Shown here: positions 51,355 through 60,904 of the stretch, in pieces
How positions within the stretch are numbered: position 1 is the stretch's first letter
Layout: each line of letters begins with the position of its first letter
NCBI RefSeq assembly: GCF_029369745.1
Contig: NZ_CP120210.1
Location: 6,634,001 to 6,698,000 of the forward strand
DNA: 64,000 nucleotides
Reading direction: 5' to 3'
DNA from: Amycolatopsis sp. QT-25
GTDB taxonomy: Bacteria; Actinomycetota; Actinomycetes; Mycobacteriales; Pseudonocardiaceae
Notes under the pieces: model-generated
Seen by the model: only the letters and a program-made list of their open reading frames with translations
Databases searched by the model: none
What the model was told of the DNA's origin: nothing
Made by a program: the position numbers and the translations under genes

Positions 51355-51822
51355 GTGGCGACGGCTCGTGATTCCCGACAGCGACGGCGGATGCGCCGGG
51401 ACCGGCACGGCCGGGGCCTGCGCGGAGCGCTGTATCCGTCGACCCTGCCCGCCGCCGCCAGCAGGGCCGAAAGGTTCGACGCGCTGGTGCTGGACGCGCT
51501 CGAACCGATCGAAGCGCGGTGGCGGCACGAGCTGACGAAGCTCGACGTCGCCGTCGACGACGTCCCCGAAGTTCGCTCGGATGGCGCACCGACCGGCGTG
51601 GACGGTGTGTTGCACGACGGAGCCGTCCCGCTGTCGCGGCTCGTGCCCGCCGGCGTCGACCGCGCCGGCCTCCCGACACGGGCCCGCATCGTCCTCTACC
51701 GACGCCCCCTCGAAGCGCGCGCGAAAGACCCCGGCGAACTCGCGGAACTCGTCCACGACGTCCTGGTCGAACAGGTCGCGGGCTACCTGGGCGTCGAACC
51801 CGACGTCATCGAAGGCGAATAG
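51355..51822 (+). CDS. Metallopeptidase-family protein (Rv3259-like, minimal zincin)
   Basis: 155 residues. Basic N-terminus (to about 27), then LYPSTLPAAASRAERFDALVL, VLYRRPLEARA and near the C-terminus ELVHDVLVEQVAGYLGVEPD, the position of the HExxH-like zinc motif in this family of small predicted metallopeptidases. Here HE is replaced by HD, so peptidase activity is doubtful. Leaderless GTG. Confidence 0.75.
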   Translation: MATARDSRQRRRMRRDRHGRGLRGALYPSTLPAAASRAERFDALVLDALEPIEARWRHELTKLDVAVDDVPEVRSDGAPTGVDGVLHDGAVPLSRLVPAGVDRAGLPTRARIVLYRRPLEARAKDPGELAELVHDVLVEQVAGYLGVEPDVIEGE

Positions 51823-51937
51823 CCCTCACCCTCCGCACCCAGCCCTACCCCAGCCCCCGCCCTTCCCGGGGGGGCGTCCCCAGCCCGGTCTATCGCGCGG
51901 TGGGGCGGGGACCTGCGGAAACGGCGTGGAAGCGCCG

Positions 51938-51972
51938 AGTTGTCCACAAGGAGGAAAGGCTGTGGACAACTC
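51938..51972. other. Inverted pair of perfect DnaA boxes / terminator hairpin
   Basis: GAGTTGTCCACA - 11 nt - TGTGGACAACTC. TTGTCCACA (51941-51949) and TGTGGACAA (51961-51969) both match the actinobacterial DnaA box exactly. With GCGCC/GGCGC beyond a 2-nt bulge the structure is also a long hairpin between two convergent genes. Confidence 0.7.
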
Positions 51973-52030
51973 CTCGGCGCCGGAAGAAGCGCTGCGGAAG
52001 GGGGCACCAGCCCTCACCGCGAGAAAGCGC

Positions 52031-55000
52031 TCACGAGACCGGGGAGCGCCGCCGCGTAGGCACAGCCGTCAGCAACGTGAACAGCACCGCGGCCATCTGC
52101 GCCAGCAGCAGCAGGTTCCGCGTGGTGCCCTGGTGCTCCACCACCACTTCCGAAGGCGTGGGCGGCACCGAGACCGCCACCTGGTGCCCCCAAGCCCGCA
52201 CGATCGGCACGGCTTTGCCGTCCACACTCGCCCGCCAGCCCGCCTCGAACTCCGCGGCCAGCACGAGCAGCCGCCCGGTCGGCCCCTCCGACACGCGCAC
52301 CCGCACGTCCGGCAGCCCGGCCTGAACCGGAGCCACCCCCGGCGAAGCACCGGGAGCACCCTTCCCGGTCACGGCGGCCTGCGCCAGTTCCGGGGAGAGC
52401 AACGCCACCTGTCCACCGTCGGGGACCAGGCGAAGCACCGGGCGTCCGTCCGAAGTCGGCGCCGCCGGGGCGACCAGGTCGCGCGCGAGTCCGACGAAAG
52501 CGCCGCCGTCGGCACCGCTCGGCAGAACGACATACGAGACCCCCGAGGCCAAAGCCGCCGCGAAAGCCTGGTGGACCGCGTCCGGAGAGCCCTGGAGCAG
52601 GTCTCTCCGCCATGAGGCCAGCCGGTCGGCGCTGCCGGGTGTCGGGGCGAGTTCGTCGTCACCGTAGAGCGGCAACCGCCCCCCGGTCTGCCGCACCGGC
52701 TCGGCCGAGGAACCCACCACCAGCACCGAACGCCCGCTCGCGGCCAGCTCCGCCGAAATCGCCGGATCCAGCGAAGGACGCTCACCCGACCGCAGAGGGC
52801 CTTCCCGCCCGGCGACGACCGCACCGGTCGCCAGCGCGAGCAGCACCAGCACCCCGGCCACTGCCGTGAATTTCACCAGCCACGGCGCGGGGTCGACACC
52901 GGACCCACCCCGCTGCCACGTCGCCAGCACCGTCCACGACAACCCCGCGCTGATCACCAGCAGCGGCACCCCGGCGTACCCGGTCGTGTGCGCGCCGCCC
53001 GACATCGGCGTCACCGCCACGAACCGCACCGCCACGAGACCGAGCACCCCCAGCACGACGACCGCGACACCGCCGGCCGCGCCCTTCGTCGGGCGGACGA
53101 CCAGCGCGACGATCGCGGCCGCGACCAGCGCCACGCCGATCGGCCAGGCACCGGGGCCGCCCGGATCCAGTCCGGCGAGGTCGGCCCCGGACGCGGCCGG
53201 GACACCGCCGCCGAGTCCGTGCAGCAGCAGTTCCGGATGCCGCAGCAGCACACTCGGCCACGGCAGCAGCAACGCCAGCGGCAGGAACACCACGATGCCG
53301 ACCGACGCGATCCGCCGCGCGAGCCCGGTCGGCGAAGGCAGCACCACGAACCCGAGCACCAGGCCGACCACCGCCAGCGCGTGCCCCAGCGGCGAGAAGG
53401 CGCCGATCAGCGCCAGCCCGATCGCGCTCAGCGCGGAAACGTGCAGCCATCGCGAGTCCGCGCGGACCAGCAGCCCCACGATGCCCGCGATCACCAGAGG
53501 CAGCAGCAGGTGCACGACGACGACGTCGAGTCGTCCCTGGGCGACCGAAGCCGTGGCCGCGGGCAGCACGCCGTACGCCGCCGCGACGACGGCTCGAACC
53601 CAGCGACGCACGCGAAGGTGCCGAGTGGCGGCGTACGCGCTCAAGGCGGCGAGCGGGATGTCGGCGATCAGCAGGATCGCGACCAGCGCCGCGGGTCCGC
53701 CGATCGGCGTGAAGAGCGCACCGAGGGTGCCCAGCACCGGCAGCGTCGCGGGCGCGGGACTCGCCGTCCCGCCGTCGACCGCGTGCCACGGCGCGAGATA
53801 CGACGACCAGATCTCGCCGAGCCCGCCGACCGGCAGCAGCCTCCCCCCGAAGAGATCCAGGCCCAGCCGGGAACCGTTGATCACCAGCGCGAGCGCCGTC
53901 AGCACCACGAGCACGATCACCGGCGGCGCGAACACGGTCGCGCCGAGCACGCGCTTGCGGTCGACCTCGACGAACACGAGTTCCGGTTCCGGCCGCCGCC
54001 CGCCGTCCCGCGGCACCGGCGACGGTTTGAGCCCCTCCGAAACGGGTTTCTCGGGAACAGCGACCGCGACGACCGCGCTGGGCCGCCGCAGACCGGTCCC
54101 CCGCGAGCCGACCCCGCGCATCGCGCCCGCGGGCAGCGCGCCGGGTCCGATCGGGCGATCTTGCCCGGACTTCACCGCCTCCGGCGGGATCCAGGCCCCC
54201 TTCCGATCCGCGCTTTCGGGCACCGTCCCGAGCGCGAAATCGCGTTCCACACCGCGCCGGACGAGACCGACGACACCGGCGCGGACGGCGTTGCGCAGCC
54301 GCGTCGTGCGCCCGGTGAACAGACCGCGGACGCTGCCGGTCGCCGTCCGGCGTTCGGCGCGGGCCGCGCGCAGCCCGCCGCGACCGCGCAGCAGGTACCA
54401 GGTGGCCGCCAGTTCCGCCCCCGCCTCGCCGGTGCGCCGCAACAGCAGGAACGCCAGCGCCCGCAGCACCGCGAAAACCGGAATTCGAAAAAGACCGAAC
54501 CACAAGGACGGTGCGGAACAGTTGACGAGGAACACCCGGAGCCCGTGCGCGCGGTTCGCCGTCGCGAGGGAAAGGCCGAGCGCGTCCGGTTCACGCTGTC
54601 CGGTGCTGAGCGCGCGGGCGTGCCGGAGCCGGGCCGCCGGCACCGAAAGCACGCGGCCGCCCGCGGCGTTGGCCCGCCAGCCGAAGTCGAGATCCTCGCG
54701 CAGCAAGGGAAATCCGGAGTCGTAGCCGCCGAGGTCATGCCAGACTTCCCGCCGCACCAGCGATCCCGCACTCGGTACGGCGAGCACCACGGTGTCGGTC
54801 TCGTCCGGTGAGATCTGCTGCCGGTGGCCGATGGCGTCCGTCGACAGTCCCGCTTCGACGATGAGCCTCGGGTCGCTCCAGTCCACCGCGAGCGGACCGA
54901 GCACCGTCGCCGCGGGCTCGTTTTCGGCCGCTGCCAACAGCTTTTCGAGACAGTCGGGTTCCGGCGCGCAGTCGTCGTGCAGCAACCAGAGCCAGCCGCC

Positions 55001-55306
55001 GGGATCACCCCAGCGTTCGATGGCGTGCTCGACGGCCTCGCCGACGGCGGCGCCGAAGCCGACATCACTGGAAAGTGTGAGAATTCCGTCCAAGACCGGA
55101 GCCTCGCCGACCGACGCCGCGTCGGCGAGGATCTTCGCCGTCCCGTCGGTGGATCCGGTGTCGACCGCGAGGACGTGCCGCGGCCGGACACCACTGCGCC
55201 GCAGCGCGGAAAGCGCCAGGGGCAACCAGTTTTCGCCGTTGTGACAGACCACAATGGCCAGTACGGGGACCGTGCGCGGCACAGGTGACGCGGCAGTGCG
55301 AGACAA
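52031..55306 (-). CDS. Large membrane glycosyltransferase, family 2
   Basis: 1091 residues from TTG 55306 (GGAG 6 nt upstream). N-terminal GT-A domain (about 15-275): VLAIVVCHNGENWLPLALSAL, VDTGSTDGT, LLHDDCAPEP with the metal-binding DDC, and LREDLDFGWRANAAGG with the catalytic region. The rest has more than 10 membrane segments (455-850) and a C-terminal soluble domain ending in one helix. Probably adds sugars to a cell-envelope polymer using lipid-linked or nucleotide donors. Downstream of whiB2. Confidence 0.85.
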   Translation of the reverse strand: MSRTAASPVPRTVPVLAIVVCHNGENWLPLALSALRRSGVRPRHVLAVDTGSTDGTAKILADAASVGEAPVLDGILTLSSDVGFGAAVGEAVEHAIERWGDPGGWLWLLHDDCAPEPDCLEKLLAAAENEPAATVLGPLAVDWSDPRLIVEAGLSTDAIGHRQQISPDETDTVVLAVPSAGSLVRREVWHDLGGYDSGFPLLREDLDFGWRANAAGGRVLSVPAARLRHARALSTGQREPDALGLSLATANRAHGLRVFLVNCSAPSLWFGLFRIPVFAVLRALAFLLLRRTGEAGAELAATWYLLRGRGGLRAARAERRTATGSVRGLFTGRTTRLRNAVRAGVVGLVRRGVERDFALGTVPESADRKGAWIPPEAVKSGQDRPIGPGALPAGAMRGVGSRGTGLRRPSAVVAVAVPEKPVSEGLKPSPVPRDGGRRPEPELVFVEVDRKRVLGATVFAPPVIVLVVLTALALVINGSRLGLDLFGGRLLPVGGLGEIWSSYLAPWHAVDGGTASPAPATLPVLGTLGALFTPIGGPAALVAILLIADIPLAALSAYAATRHLRVRRWVRAVVAAAYGVLPAATASVAQGRLDVVVVHLLLPLVIAGIVGLLVRADSRWLHVSALSAIGLALIGAFSPLGHALAVVGLVLGFVVLPSPTGLARRIASVGIVVFLPLALLLPWPSVLLRHPELLLHGLGGGVPAASGADLAGLDPGGPGAWPIGVALVAAAIVALVVRPTKGAAGGVAVVVLGVLGLVAVRFVAVTPMSGGAHTTGYAGVPLLVISAGLSWTVLATWQRGGSGVDPAPWLVKFTAVAGVLVLLALATGAVVAGREGPLRSGERPSLDPAISAELAASGRSVLVVGSSAEPVRQTGGRLPLYGDDELAPTPGSADRLASWRRDLLQGSPDAVHQAFAAALASGVSYVVLPSGADGGAFVGLARDLVAPAAPTSDGRPVLRLVPDGGQVALLSPELAQAAVTGKGAPGASPGVAPVQAGLPDVRVRVSEGPTGRLLVLAAEFEAGWRASVDGKAVPIVRAWGHQVAVSVPPTPSEVVVEHQGTTRNLLLLAQMAAVLFTLLTAVPTRRRSPVS

Positions 55307-55438
55307 CGGGCACTCCAGATGTGGCGGCGAAGTCGGGTGCCGCCACCCTACGACGCGACCCTGTCACCCGTTGGTGGCCCCACTGGATGGAGGCGGGCGG
55401 AAGCGATCTCCGGCACCCGAGGCCACCGGAGATCGCCG

Positions 55439-55822
55439 TCACACAACTCGCTTTTTCAGTTTCCTACGCTCACGTTCGGAGAGCCCGCCCCAAATACCGA
55501 ACCGCTCGTCATGTGCGAGGGCGTACTCGAGGCACTCGTCCTTCACCTCGCAACCGAGGCAGATCCGCTTGGCTTCGCGGGTGGAGCCGCCCTTCTCCGG
55601 GAAGAACGCCTCCGGGTCCGTCTGCGCGCAGAGGGCCCGTTCCTGCCAGTCCTGTTCTTCCGCGGAGGCATCGTCGAAAAGCTCGGTGAGATCGCCCAGT
55701 TGCTGCTCCGGGACCTCACCCCAGCCCACGACTTGCCCCCATTCCCTTCCATCTGCTTCCAACCGCACGTCCGCCTCCTCGCTGTCCACGCACTCCCCAG
55801 GCTGGCGGTGTTGAAACACCAT
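55439..55822 (-). CDS. whiB2: WhiB2/WhmD-type iron-sulfur regulator
   Basis: 127 residues. Cysteines at 65, 88, 91 and 97 (C-X22-C-X2-C-X5-C) and FGIWGGLSERERRKLKKR at 108-125 are nearly invariant in the sporulation/division regulators WhiB (Streptomyces) and WhmD/WhiB2 (mycobacteria). ATG 55822 has GAAGGGGG 4-5 nt upstream. The acidic N-terminal 55 residues are non-conserved. Confidence 0.93.
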   Translation of the reverse strand: MVFQHRQPGECVDSEEADVRLEADGREWGQVVGWGEVPEQQLGDLTELFDDASAEEQDWQERALCAQTDPEAFFPEKGGSTREAKRICLGCEVKDECLEYALAHDERFGIWGGLSERERRKLKKRVV

Positions 55823-55978
55823 CCGCCGCCCCCTTCCAGCGACGAATGACATCACTGTGATTACACCCGTGTAGTGCGGTCAGGTCAAGCGGAGTAGCGA
55901 GTTCGGGGGATACCCGCGCCTCATCGCGCAAGGGGACACGCCGAGAACTTCACATCGGGCATACGGAAGACTGGAGGG

Positions 55979-56755
55979 GTGCAGAGATCAGCAGTGCGGC
56001 CAAGCCCGATCTTCCTCGGCATCCTCGCGGTCACCGTCCTGGGCGGTGTACTGGCGGCTTTCGGTGACACGACCACTATTTCCAGCCAGAAGTACGACCC
56101 GCTCATCATCACCGGCGTCGTCCTGCTCGTCGCGGGCGGCTGGGTCGCGTCACTGACGCTCCACGAGTTCGGTCACGCGCTCGTGGCGTTCCGCGGGGGT
56201 GACCACAGCGTCGCCCACAAGGGTTACCTGTCCATGGACGTCCGGAAATACACGGATCCGGCACTGTCCATCATCCTGCCGTTGGTCTTCCTCTTCATCG
56301 GCGGCATCCCGCTGCCGGGTGGCGCGGTCTGGATCGAACACGGGCGTCTGCGGTCGCGCGGTGTCCAGTCCTGGGTGTCGCTCGCCGGACCGCTGAGCAA
56401 CCTCGCCGTCGGCGTGGTGCTGACGCTTCTCGTCACGCTGGTGCCGATGTCGTCCGGTCTCGTGATCGGGCTCTCGTTCCTGGCGCTGCTCCAGATCGTC
56501 ACGTTCATCCTGAACATCCTGCCGATCCCCGGTCTCGACGGCTGGGGCGCGATCGAGCCGTACCTTTCGCCCGGCGCGCGCGAGTTCGGCGCGAAGGCCC
56601 GGCCGTGGGCGCCGCTCGTGCTGTTCGCCGTGCTGTTCCTCGTGCCCGGGGCCAGCTCGCTGCTGTGGCAGGGGTCCTACGCGGTCTTCGACTCCGTCGG
56701 AGGGTTCACGCTCGCCGCCCAATACGGACAAGACGCGTTCATGTTCTGGAAGTGA
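55979..56755 (+). CDS. Site-2 protease family (M50) membrane metallopeptidase
   Basis: 258 residues, five to six membrane helices. HEFGH at 62-66 provides the zinc ligands and Glu; the second motif NILPIPGLDGWG near 181-192 (variant of NPDG) provides the Asp. No PDZ domain. It probably cleaves a membrane protein such as an anti-sigma factor. GTG start. The 3' end overlaps the convergent gene by 17 bp. Confidence 0.85.
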   Translation: MQRSAVRPSPIFLGILAVTVLGGVLAAFGDTTTISSQKYDPLIITGVVLLVAGGWVASLTLHEFGHALVAFRGGDHSVAHKGYLSMDVRKYTDPALSIILPLVFLFIGGIPLPGGAVWIEHGRLRSRGVQSWVSLAGPLSNLAVGVVLTLLVTLVPMSSGLVIGLSFLALLQIVTFILNILPIPGLDGWGAIEPYLSPGAREFGAKARPWAPLVLFAVLFLVPGASSLLWQGSYAVFDSVGGFTLAAQYGQDAFMFWK

Positions 56756-57551
56756 GCGGTGACTCGCCTTCGGGATGCCGGGTGAACCATTCGTGCGCCC
56801 GCTTCCAGACGCGTTTGAGGCCGGACCGCTCGGCGAGGTAGTCGCCCGCCATCCCGACCACCGGAAGCTTCCCGAGCGCACGGTGGAAAAGACGGCCACG
56901 AGGCCGCTTCTCGAGTTCGTCGACGATGCCCAGCAGTCCCCGGCCGAGCCGCCACAGCGTGCCGGCGGCCGCCTTCAGGGTGATCTTGCCGTGCTTCTTC
57001 TTCGCGTCGTCGAGTTCTTCGGTGAGCTTCGCCGCTTCGTCGTCTTCGGCGACCTTGTCGTGTTCGGCGTGTTTGCCCGCCGCGATCACGGGATCGATGT
57101 CGCGTTCGAAGAGCACCCACGCGATCAGCCGGACCCGTGCGCCGACGTCGGTCACGCCGTATTCCCCCGCGATCGCGCACAACAACATCCCCTGCGCCGC
57201 CGAGCCGAGCGCGTCCTGTATCGGCAGCCGGTCGGCGAGCACGCCGCCGAGACCGGGGATGGCGGTGATCAGCGCGGTGAACCGGCCGACCCGGTTCACC
57301 CACCAGTCGGTCCGCTGATAGTTCGACATCTCGGCCCACGCCGCGGTGCCGGGCACCTTGACCGAGGTGATCCCGTTGAGCAGCTTGTCCTTCAGCTTCG
57401 GTTCGACGCCGTCCAGATCCTCGTGGCGGCGGCCCCTGGCCTGCAAACCGAACGGATCCGCGTCACGCAGCGCGTCGACCATCGGCCCGCAGGCCCGGAC
57501 GAACGGCCGCAGCACCGCCACGACCTGGCGGTCCGAAATCGCTTCACCCAC
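56739..57551 (-). CDS. Conserved protein of unknown function, helix-rich
   Basis: 270 residues from GTG 57551 (GGGAG 6 nt upstream). No signal peptide; one central hydrophobic stretch (about 90-110, FTALITAIPGLGGVLADRL) resembles EcsC-like or membrane-associated helical proteins. A Lys/Asp/Glu-rich coiled-coil-like region spans about 170-205. I do not recognise the family. Third gene of an operon with mshB and a membrane protein; overlaps the previous one by 8 bp. Confidence 0.6.
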   Translation of the reverse strand: MGEAISDRQVVAVLRPFVRACGPMVDALRDADPFGLQARGRRHEDLDGVEPKLKDKLLNGITSVKVPGTAAWAEMSNYQRTDWWVNRVGRFTALITAIPGLGGVLADRLPIQDALGSAAQGMLLCAIAGEYGVTDVGARVRLIAWVLFERDIDPVIAAGKHAEHDKVAEDDEAAKLTEELDDAKKKHGKITLKAAAGTLWRLGRGLLGIVDELEKRPRGRLFHRALGKLPVVGMAGDYLAERSGLKRVWKRAHEWFTRHPEGESPLTSRT

Positions 57552-57996
57552 TGCTGACTCCCTTCGCGACCTTCGCCGCACTGCCCAGACCGCCACCCAG
57601 CGCCAGCGCCCCCGGCAGCGCCCCGCCGCCGATCAGCAGCAGTGCGCGCCAGTCCTGTATCAGCACCAGATCACCACCTGGTCCGGTCACACCCACCCCG
57701 AGTACGACTAGTACCCAGACGAGCAGCGGAATCACCGAAAAGGAGGGCCGCACCACTTTCGCGGTCGTCCGCACCAGCAACGGGGTGGTGACGACCGCGA
57801 GCACCACGGTCACCGGCATCGGGAAGTCACCGAACTTCGGCAGCACGATGCCGTCGAGCCGAAGCGGGAGGAAGAACAATTCGAGTACCCCGAGCACCAA
57901 GGCGTCGAAGGCCAGCAAAACGAGCAGCAGGCGCTGCCGCGAAGTGAGCGGCTGTGACGGCTGTGACGGCTGTAACGACGGTGAAGACACGGTCAC
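57544..57996 (-). CDS. Small membrane protein of unknown function
   Basis: 150 residues, four probable membrane helices (22-43, 60-76, 86-105, 116-135). N-terminal SQPSQPLTS is encoded by a 9-bp triplicate repeat (GGCTGTGAC-like, near 57953-57978). GTG 57996 overlaps the mshB stop (GTGA), so it is coupled to mshB. Function unknown. Confidence 0.65.
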   Translation of the reverse strand: MTVSSPSLQPSQPSQPLTSRQRLLLVLLAFDALVLGVLELFFLPLRLDGIVLPKFGDFPMPVTVVLAVVTTPLLVRTTAKVVRPSFSVIPLLVWVLVVLGVGVTGPGGDLVLIQDWRALLLIGGGALPGALALGGGLGSAAKVAKGVSSG

Positions 57997-58835
57997 CGCG
58001 CGAGTCCCCCGAACAGATCGGCCGCGGCACCTTCGGCCGGTCCGTGGGCGAGCACGAAGTACTCGTTCGGGGTGATCGGCTGCGCGACGTCGTTGCTCAG
58101 CGCGAAGTGATCGGCGAGGGCAGGCGCGGCGGGCACGCTGACCTGGGTCGCGTGCGCCCGCAGCGCGGCGGCCTTCGCGGGAATGTGCGCGCCGACGTCG
58201 AGGACGGTCGTGATGGTCTCGTCCGGTGTCACCGGCAGTTCGCCGTCTTCCGGGACGCGGAACGACGAGCGTCCGCGGAGCGCGGCGAGCCCGGCAGCGA
58301 CCGCGTCGCGAGAAGAAACCGTGTGGAAGACCCGCTCGACCGACCCGGCCTTCGGCGCCGCGGCCATGGTGACCTCGTGCGCGCGGATGTGGTCAGGATG
58401 CCCGTAACCCCCGAAGGCGTCATAGGTGACGACGACCCGGGGCCGGACCTCGTCCAGGATTTCCGCGAGCTGAGCCGCCTGCTCCCCGAGGTCACCGCCG
58501 GAGAACGCGCGCGGATGGGCCGCGGACGGCGTCCCGGCCATCCCCGAATCACGCCAGCGGCCGATGCCACCGAGATACCGGTGCCTGGTGACGCCCAGCG
58601 CGGCGCACGCCGACGCCAGTTCGCCCGCGCGATAGCCGCCGAGCTGATCGGAGGCCCACGAACCGAGCCCGTCGAGGGAAGGCGGGATGATCTCGCCTTC
58701 CTCACCGAGCGTGCACGTGACGACAGTCACTTCGGCGCCTTCGGCCGCGTAGCGCGCGATGGTGCCGCCGGTGGTGATGCTTTCGTCGTCCGGATGGGCG
58801 TGCACCAGGAGCAATTCGGACCGGTCGGAGATCAC
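57993..58835 (-). CDS. mshB: N-acetyl-1-D-myo-inositol-2-amino-2-deoxy-alpha-D-glucopyranoside deacetylase (MshB)
   Basis: 280 residues. Zinc deacetylase of mycothiol biosynthesis. AHPDDE at 13-18 gives the metal-binding His and catalytic Asp, and GGYGHPDHIRAH near 140-151 the third ligand. Length fits MshB (about 300) better than the mycothiol conjugate amidase. Agrees with the sigma-R/RsrA pair, which responds to the mycothiol redox state. First gene of a three-gene operon. Confidence 0.93.
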   Translation of the reverse strand: MISDRSELLLVHAHPDDESITTGGTIARYAAEGAEVTVVTCTLGEEGEIIPPSLDGLGSWASDQLGGYRAGELASACAALGVTRHRYLGGIGRWRDSGMAGTPSAAHPRAFSGGDLGEQAAQLAEILDEVRPRVVVTYDAFGGYGHPDHIRAHEVTMAAAPKAGSVERVFHTVSSRDAVAAGLAALRGRSSFRVPEDGELPVTPDETITTVLDVGAHIPAKAAALRAHATQVSVPAAPALADHFALSNDVAQPITPNEYFVLAHGPAEGAAADLFGGLAR

Positions 58836-59033
58836 GGCTTGAAGACTAATTCGAACACGGCGCGCTTTCCTTTATAGGGTGTCGGGAACGGAAGGCCCGA
58901 GAGCACCGACCTTAGTCGGGCGACTCTCGGTTATCCTCGCGCACGTCCGAGGCACTCTTCACCGCCGAGGGCGCGTTGACACCGTCATGGCCGATGCGCC
59001 GTGACCATATGTACCCCCACGAAGGGCATCTTG

Positions 59034-60815
59034 GTGAGCACTGAAGCAGCATCGTCGGACCTCGGCGGCGTGTCGGGTTCGGTTCTGTCCATCTCCGACC
59101 TGAGCGTCTCGTTCCCGACCGACGACGGCGTGGTCGACGCCGTCAAGGGCATCGGATTCGACGTCAAGCCGGGCGAGATCGTCGCGGTGGTCGGCGAGTC
59201 CGGTTCCGGCAAGTCGGTGACCTCGATGTCGGTGCTCGGGCTGCTCCCGAAGACGAGCCGGATCGCCGGCGAGCTTCGCCTCGGCGAGCGCAACCTGGCC
59301 GACCTCAAGGAGAAGGAGCTCCAGGAGATCCGCGGCAACCAGGTCGCGATGATCTTCCAGGAGCCGATGACCGCGCTGAACCCGGTCTACACCATCGGCT
59401 GGCAACTGCGCGAGGCGCTCCGCTCGCACCAGGACATCTCGAAGGAAGCCGCCGACAAGCGCGCCATCGAGCTGCTCGAAATGGTCGGCATCCCGAACCC
59501 GCCGCTGCGCTTCAAGCAGTACCCGCACCAGCTCTCGGGCGGTCTGCGACAGCGCGTCGTCATCGCGATGGCGATCTCGTGCGACCCGAAGGTGATCATC
59601 GCCGACGAGCCCACCACGGCCCTCGACGTCACCGTGCAGGCGGAGATCCTCGGCCTGCTGCGGAAGCTGCGCGACACCCTCAACACCGCGATCGTGCTGA
59701 TCACGCACGACATGGGCGTCGTCGCCGACCTCGCCGACCGCGTGGTCGTGATGTACCAGGGCAACATCGTCGAGCAGGCGCCGGTGCGCGATCTGTTCGC
59801 GTCGCCGCAGGTGGAGTACACCCGCAAGCTGCTCGCCGCCGTTCCCGTGCTCGGCCAGCGCCCGGAAGGACGCCGCCTGCTCGACGACTCCGGTATCTCC
59901 GCCGACAGCGACGAGGCCTCGAAGATCGCCGAAGAGATCCGGCTCGAAGACTCCGAACTCGCCGCGGTGATCGAGGAGAACGCGCCCGCGCTCGAAATCA
60001 AGAACCTCGTGCTGGAGTACCCTGGCCGCCGCGGCCAGGCGAAGAACCGCGCGGTGGACGACGTCTCGCTGAGCATCGCCAAGGGCGAGATCGTCGGCCT
60101 GGTCGGCGAGTCCGGTTCCGGCAAGTCGACGGTCGGCCGCTGCGCGATCCGCCTGCTGTCCCCGACCGCGGGCACCGTGTCGATCGCGGGCAAGGACATC
60201 ACGAACATGTCGAACAAGGAGCTGCGCCCGCTGCGCCGCTACTTCTCGATCGTGTTCCAGGACCCGGCGTCCACCCTGGACCCGAAGATGACCATCGGCG
60301 AGTCGATCGCCGAGCCGATGGTGCTGCACAAGTTCCTGCAGGGCAAGGCCCTGAACGAGCGCGTGGCCTCCCTGCTGGACAAGGTCGAGCTCGGTGGCCA
60401 CTACCGCAACCGGTACCCGCACGAGCTGTCCGGCGGCCAGCGCCAGCGCGTCGCCATCGCGCGGGCGCTCTCGCTCGACCCGGCGCTGCTGATCGCGGAC
60501 GAGCCGACCTCGGCGCTGGACGTGTCGGTGCAGGCCCGCGTACTGGACCTGTTCCTCGACCTGCAGCGCTCGCTGCAGTTCGCCTGCCTGTTCATCAGCC
60601 ACGACCTCGCCGTCGTCGACCTGCTGGCCGACCGCGTCGCGGTGATGCAGTACGGCAAGCTGGTCGAGGTCGGCACGCGGGACCAGGTGCTGCACTCGCC
60701 GCGTGAGGACTACACCCGTCGTCTGCTGTCGGCCGCTCCGGTCGCGGACCCGGTGCTGCAGGCCGAACGGCGTGCGGCCTGGGAGGCGGGCAAGCTGGCC
60801 CCGGTGGCCGACTGA
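59034..60815 (+). CDS. Oligopeptide ABC transporter, fused double ATPase (DppD-DppF type)
   Basis: 593 residues with two complete ATPase domains. Domain 1: Walker A GESGSGKSV near 58, signature LSGGLRQR, DEPTTALD. Linker about 280-330. Domain 2: GESGSGKST near 360, LSGGQRQR, DEPTSALD. GTG 59034 has GAAGGG 8 nt upstream. It energises import of di/oligopeptides by the permeases encoded convergently downstream. Being on the opposite strand to its permease genes is unusual. Confidence 0.9.
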   Translation: MSTEAASSDLGGVSGSVLSISDLSVSFPTDDGVVDAVKGIGFDVKPGEIVAVVGESGSGKSVTSMSVLGLLPKTSRIAGELRLGERNLADLKEKELQEIRGNQVAMIFQEPMTALNPVYTIGWQLREALRSHQDISKEAADKRAIELLEMVGIPNPPLRFKQYPHQLSGGLRQRVVIAMAISCDPKVIIADEPTTALDVTVQAEILGLLRKLRDTLNTAIVLITHDMGVVADLADRVVVMYQGNIVEQAPVRDLFASPQVEYTRKLLAAVPVLGQRPEGRRLLDDSGISADSDEASKIAEEIRLEDSELAAVIEENAPALEIKNLVLEYPGRRGQAKNRAVDDVSLSIAKGEIVGLVGESGSGKSTVGRCAIRLLSPTAGTVSIAGKDITNMSNKELRPLRRYFSIVFQDPASTLDPKMTIGESIAEPMVLHKFLQGKALNERVASLLDKVELGGHYRNRYPHELSGGQRQRVAIARALSLDPALLIADEPTSALDVSVQARVLDLFLDLQRSLQFACLFISHDLAVVDLLADRVAVMQYGKLVEVGTRDQVLHSPREDYTRRLLSAAPVADPVLQAERRAAWEAGKLAPVAD

Positions 60816-60825
60816 CCCTCAGCAG

Positions 60826-60878
60826 TACGTCAAGGCCCCCTTCACCGCGTCTGACGCGGTGAAGGGGGCCTTGACGTA
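60826..60878. terminator. Palindrome family C, 25-bp perfect arms
   Basis: TACGTCAAGGCCCCCTTCAC plus CGCGT, 3-nt loop, then the exact complement; 10 bp after the ATPase stop codon. Confidence 0.85.
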
Positions 60879-60904
60879 GCTACGGCACCGCGTGTCCGGA
60901 GCCG

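Noticed and set aside
58836..58910. Sigma-R promoter in front of mshB
   Set aside because: GGAAA and GTT-like elements occur but not with 18-19 nt spacing; the match is too weak to report.
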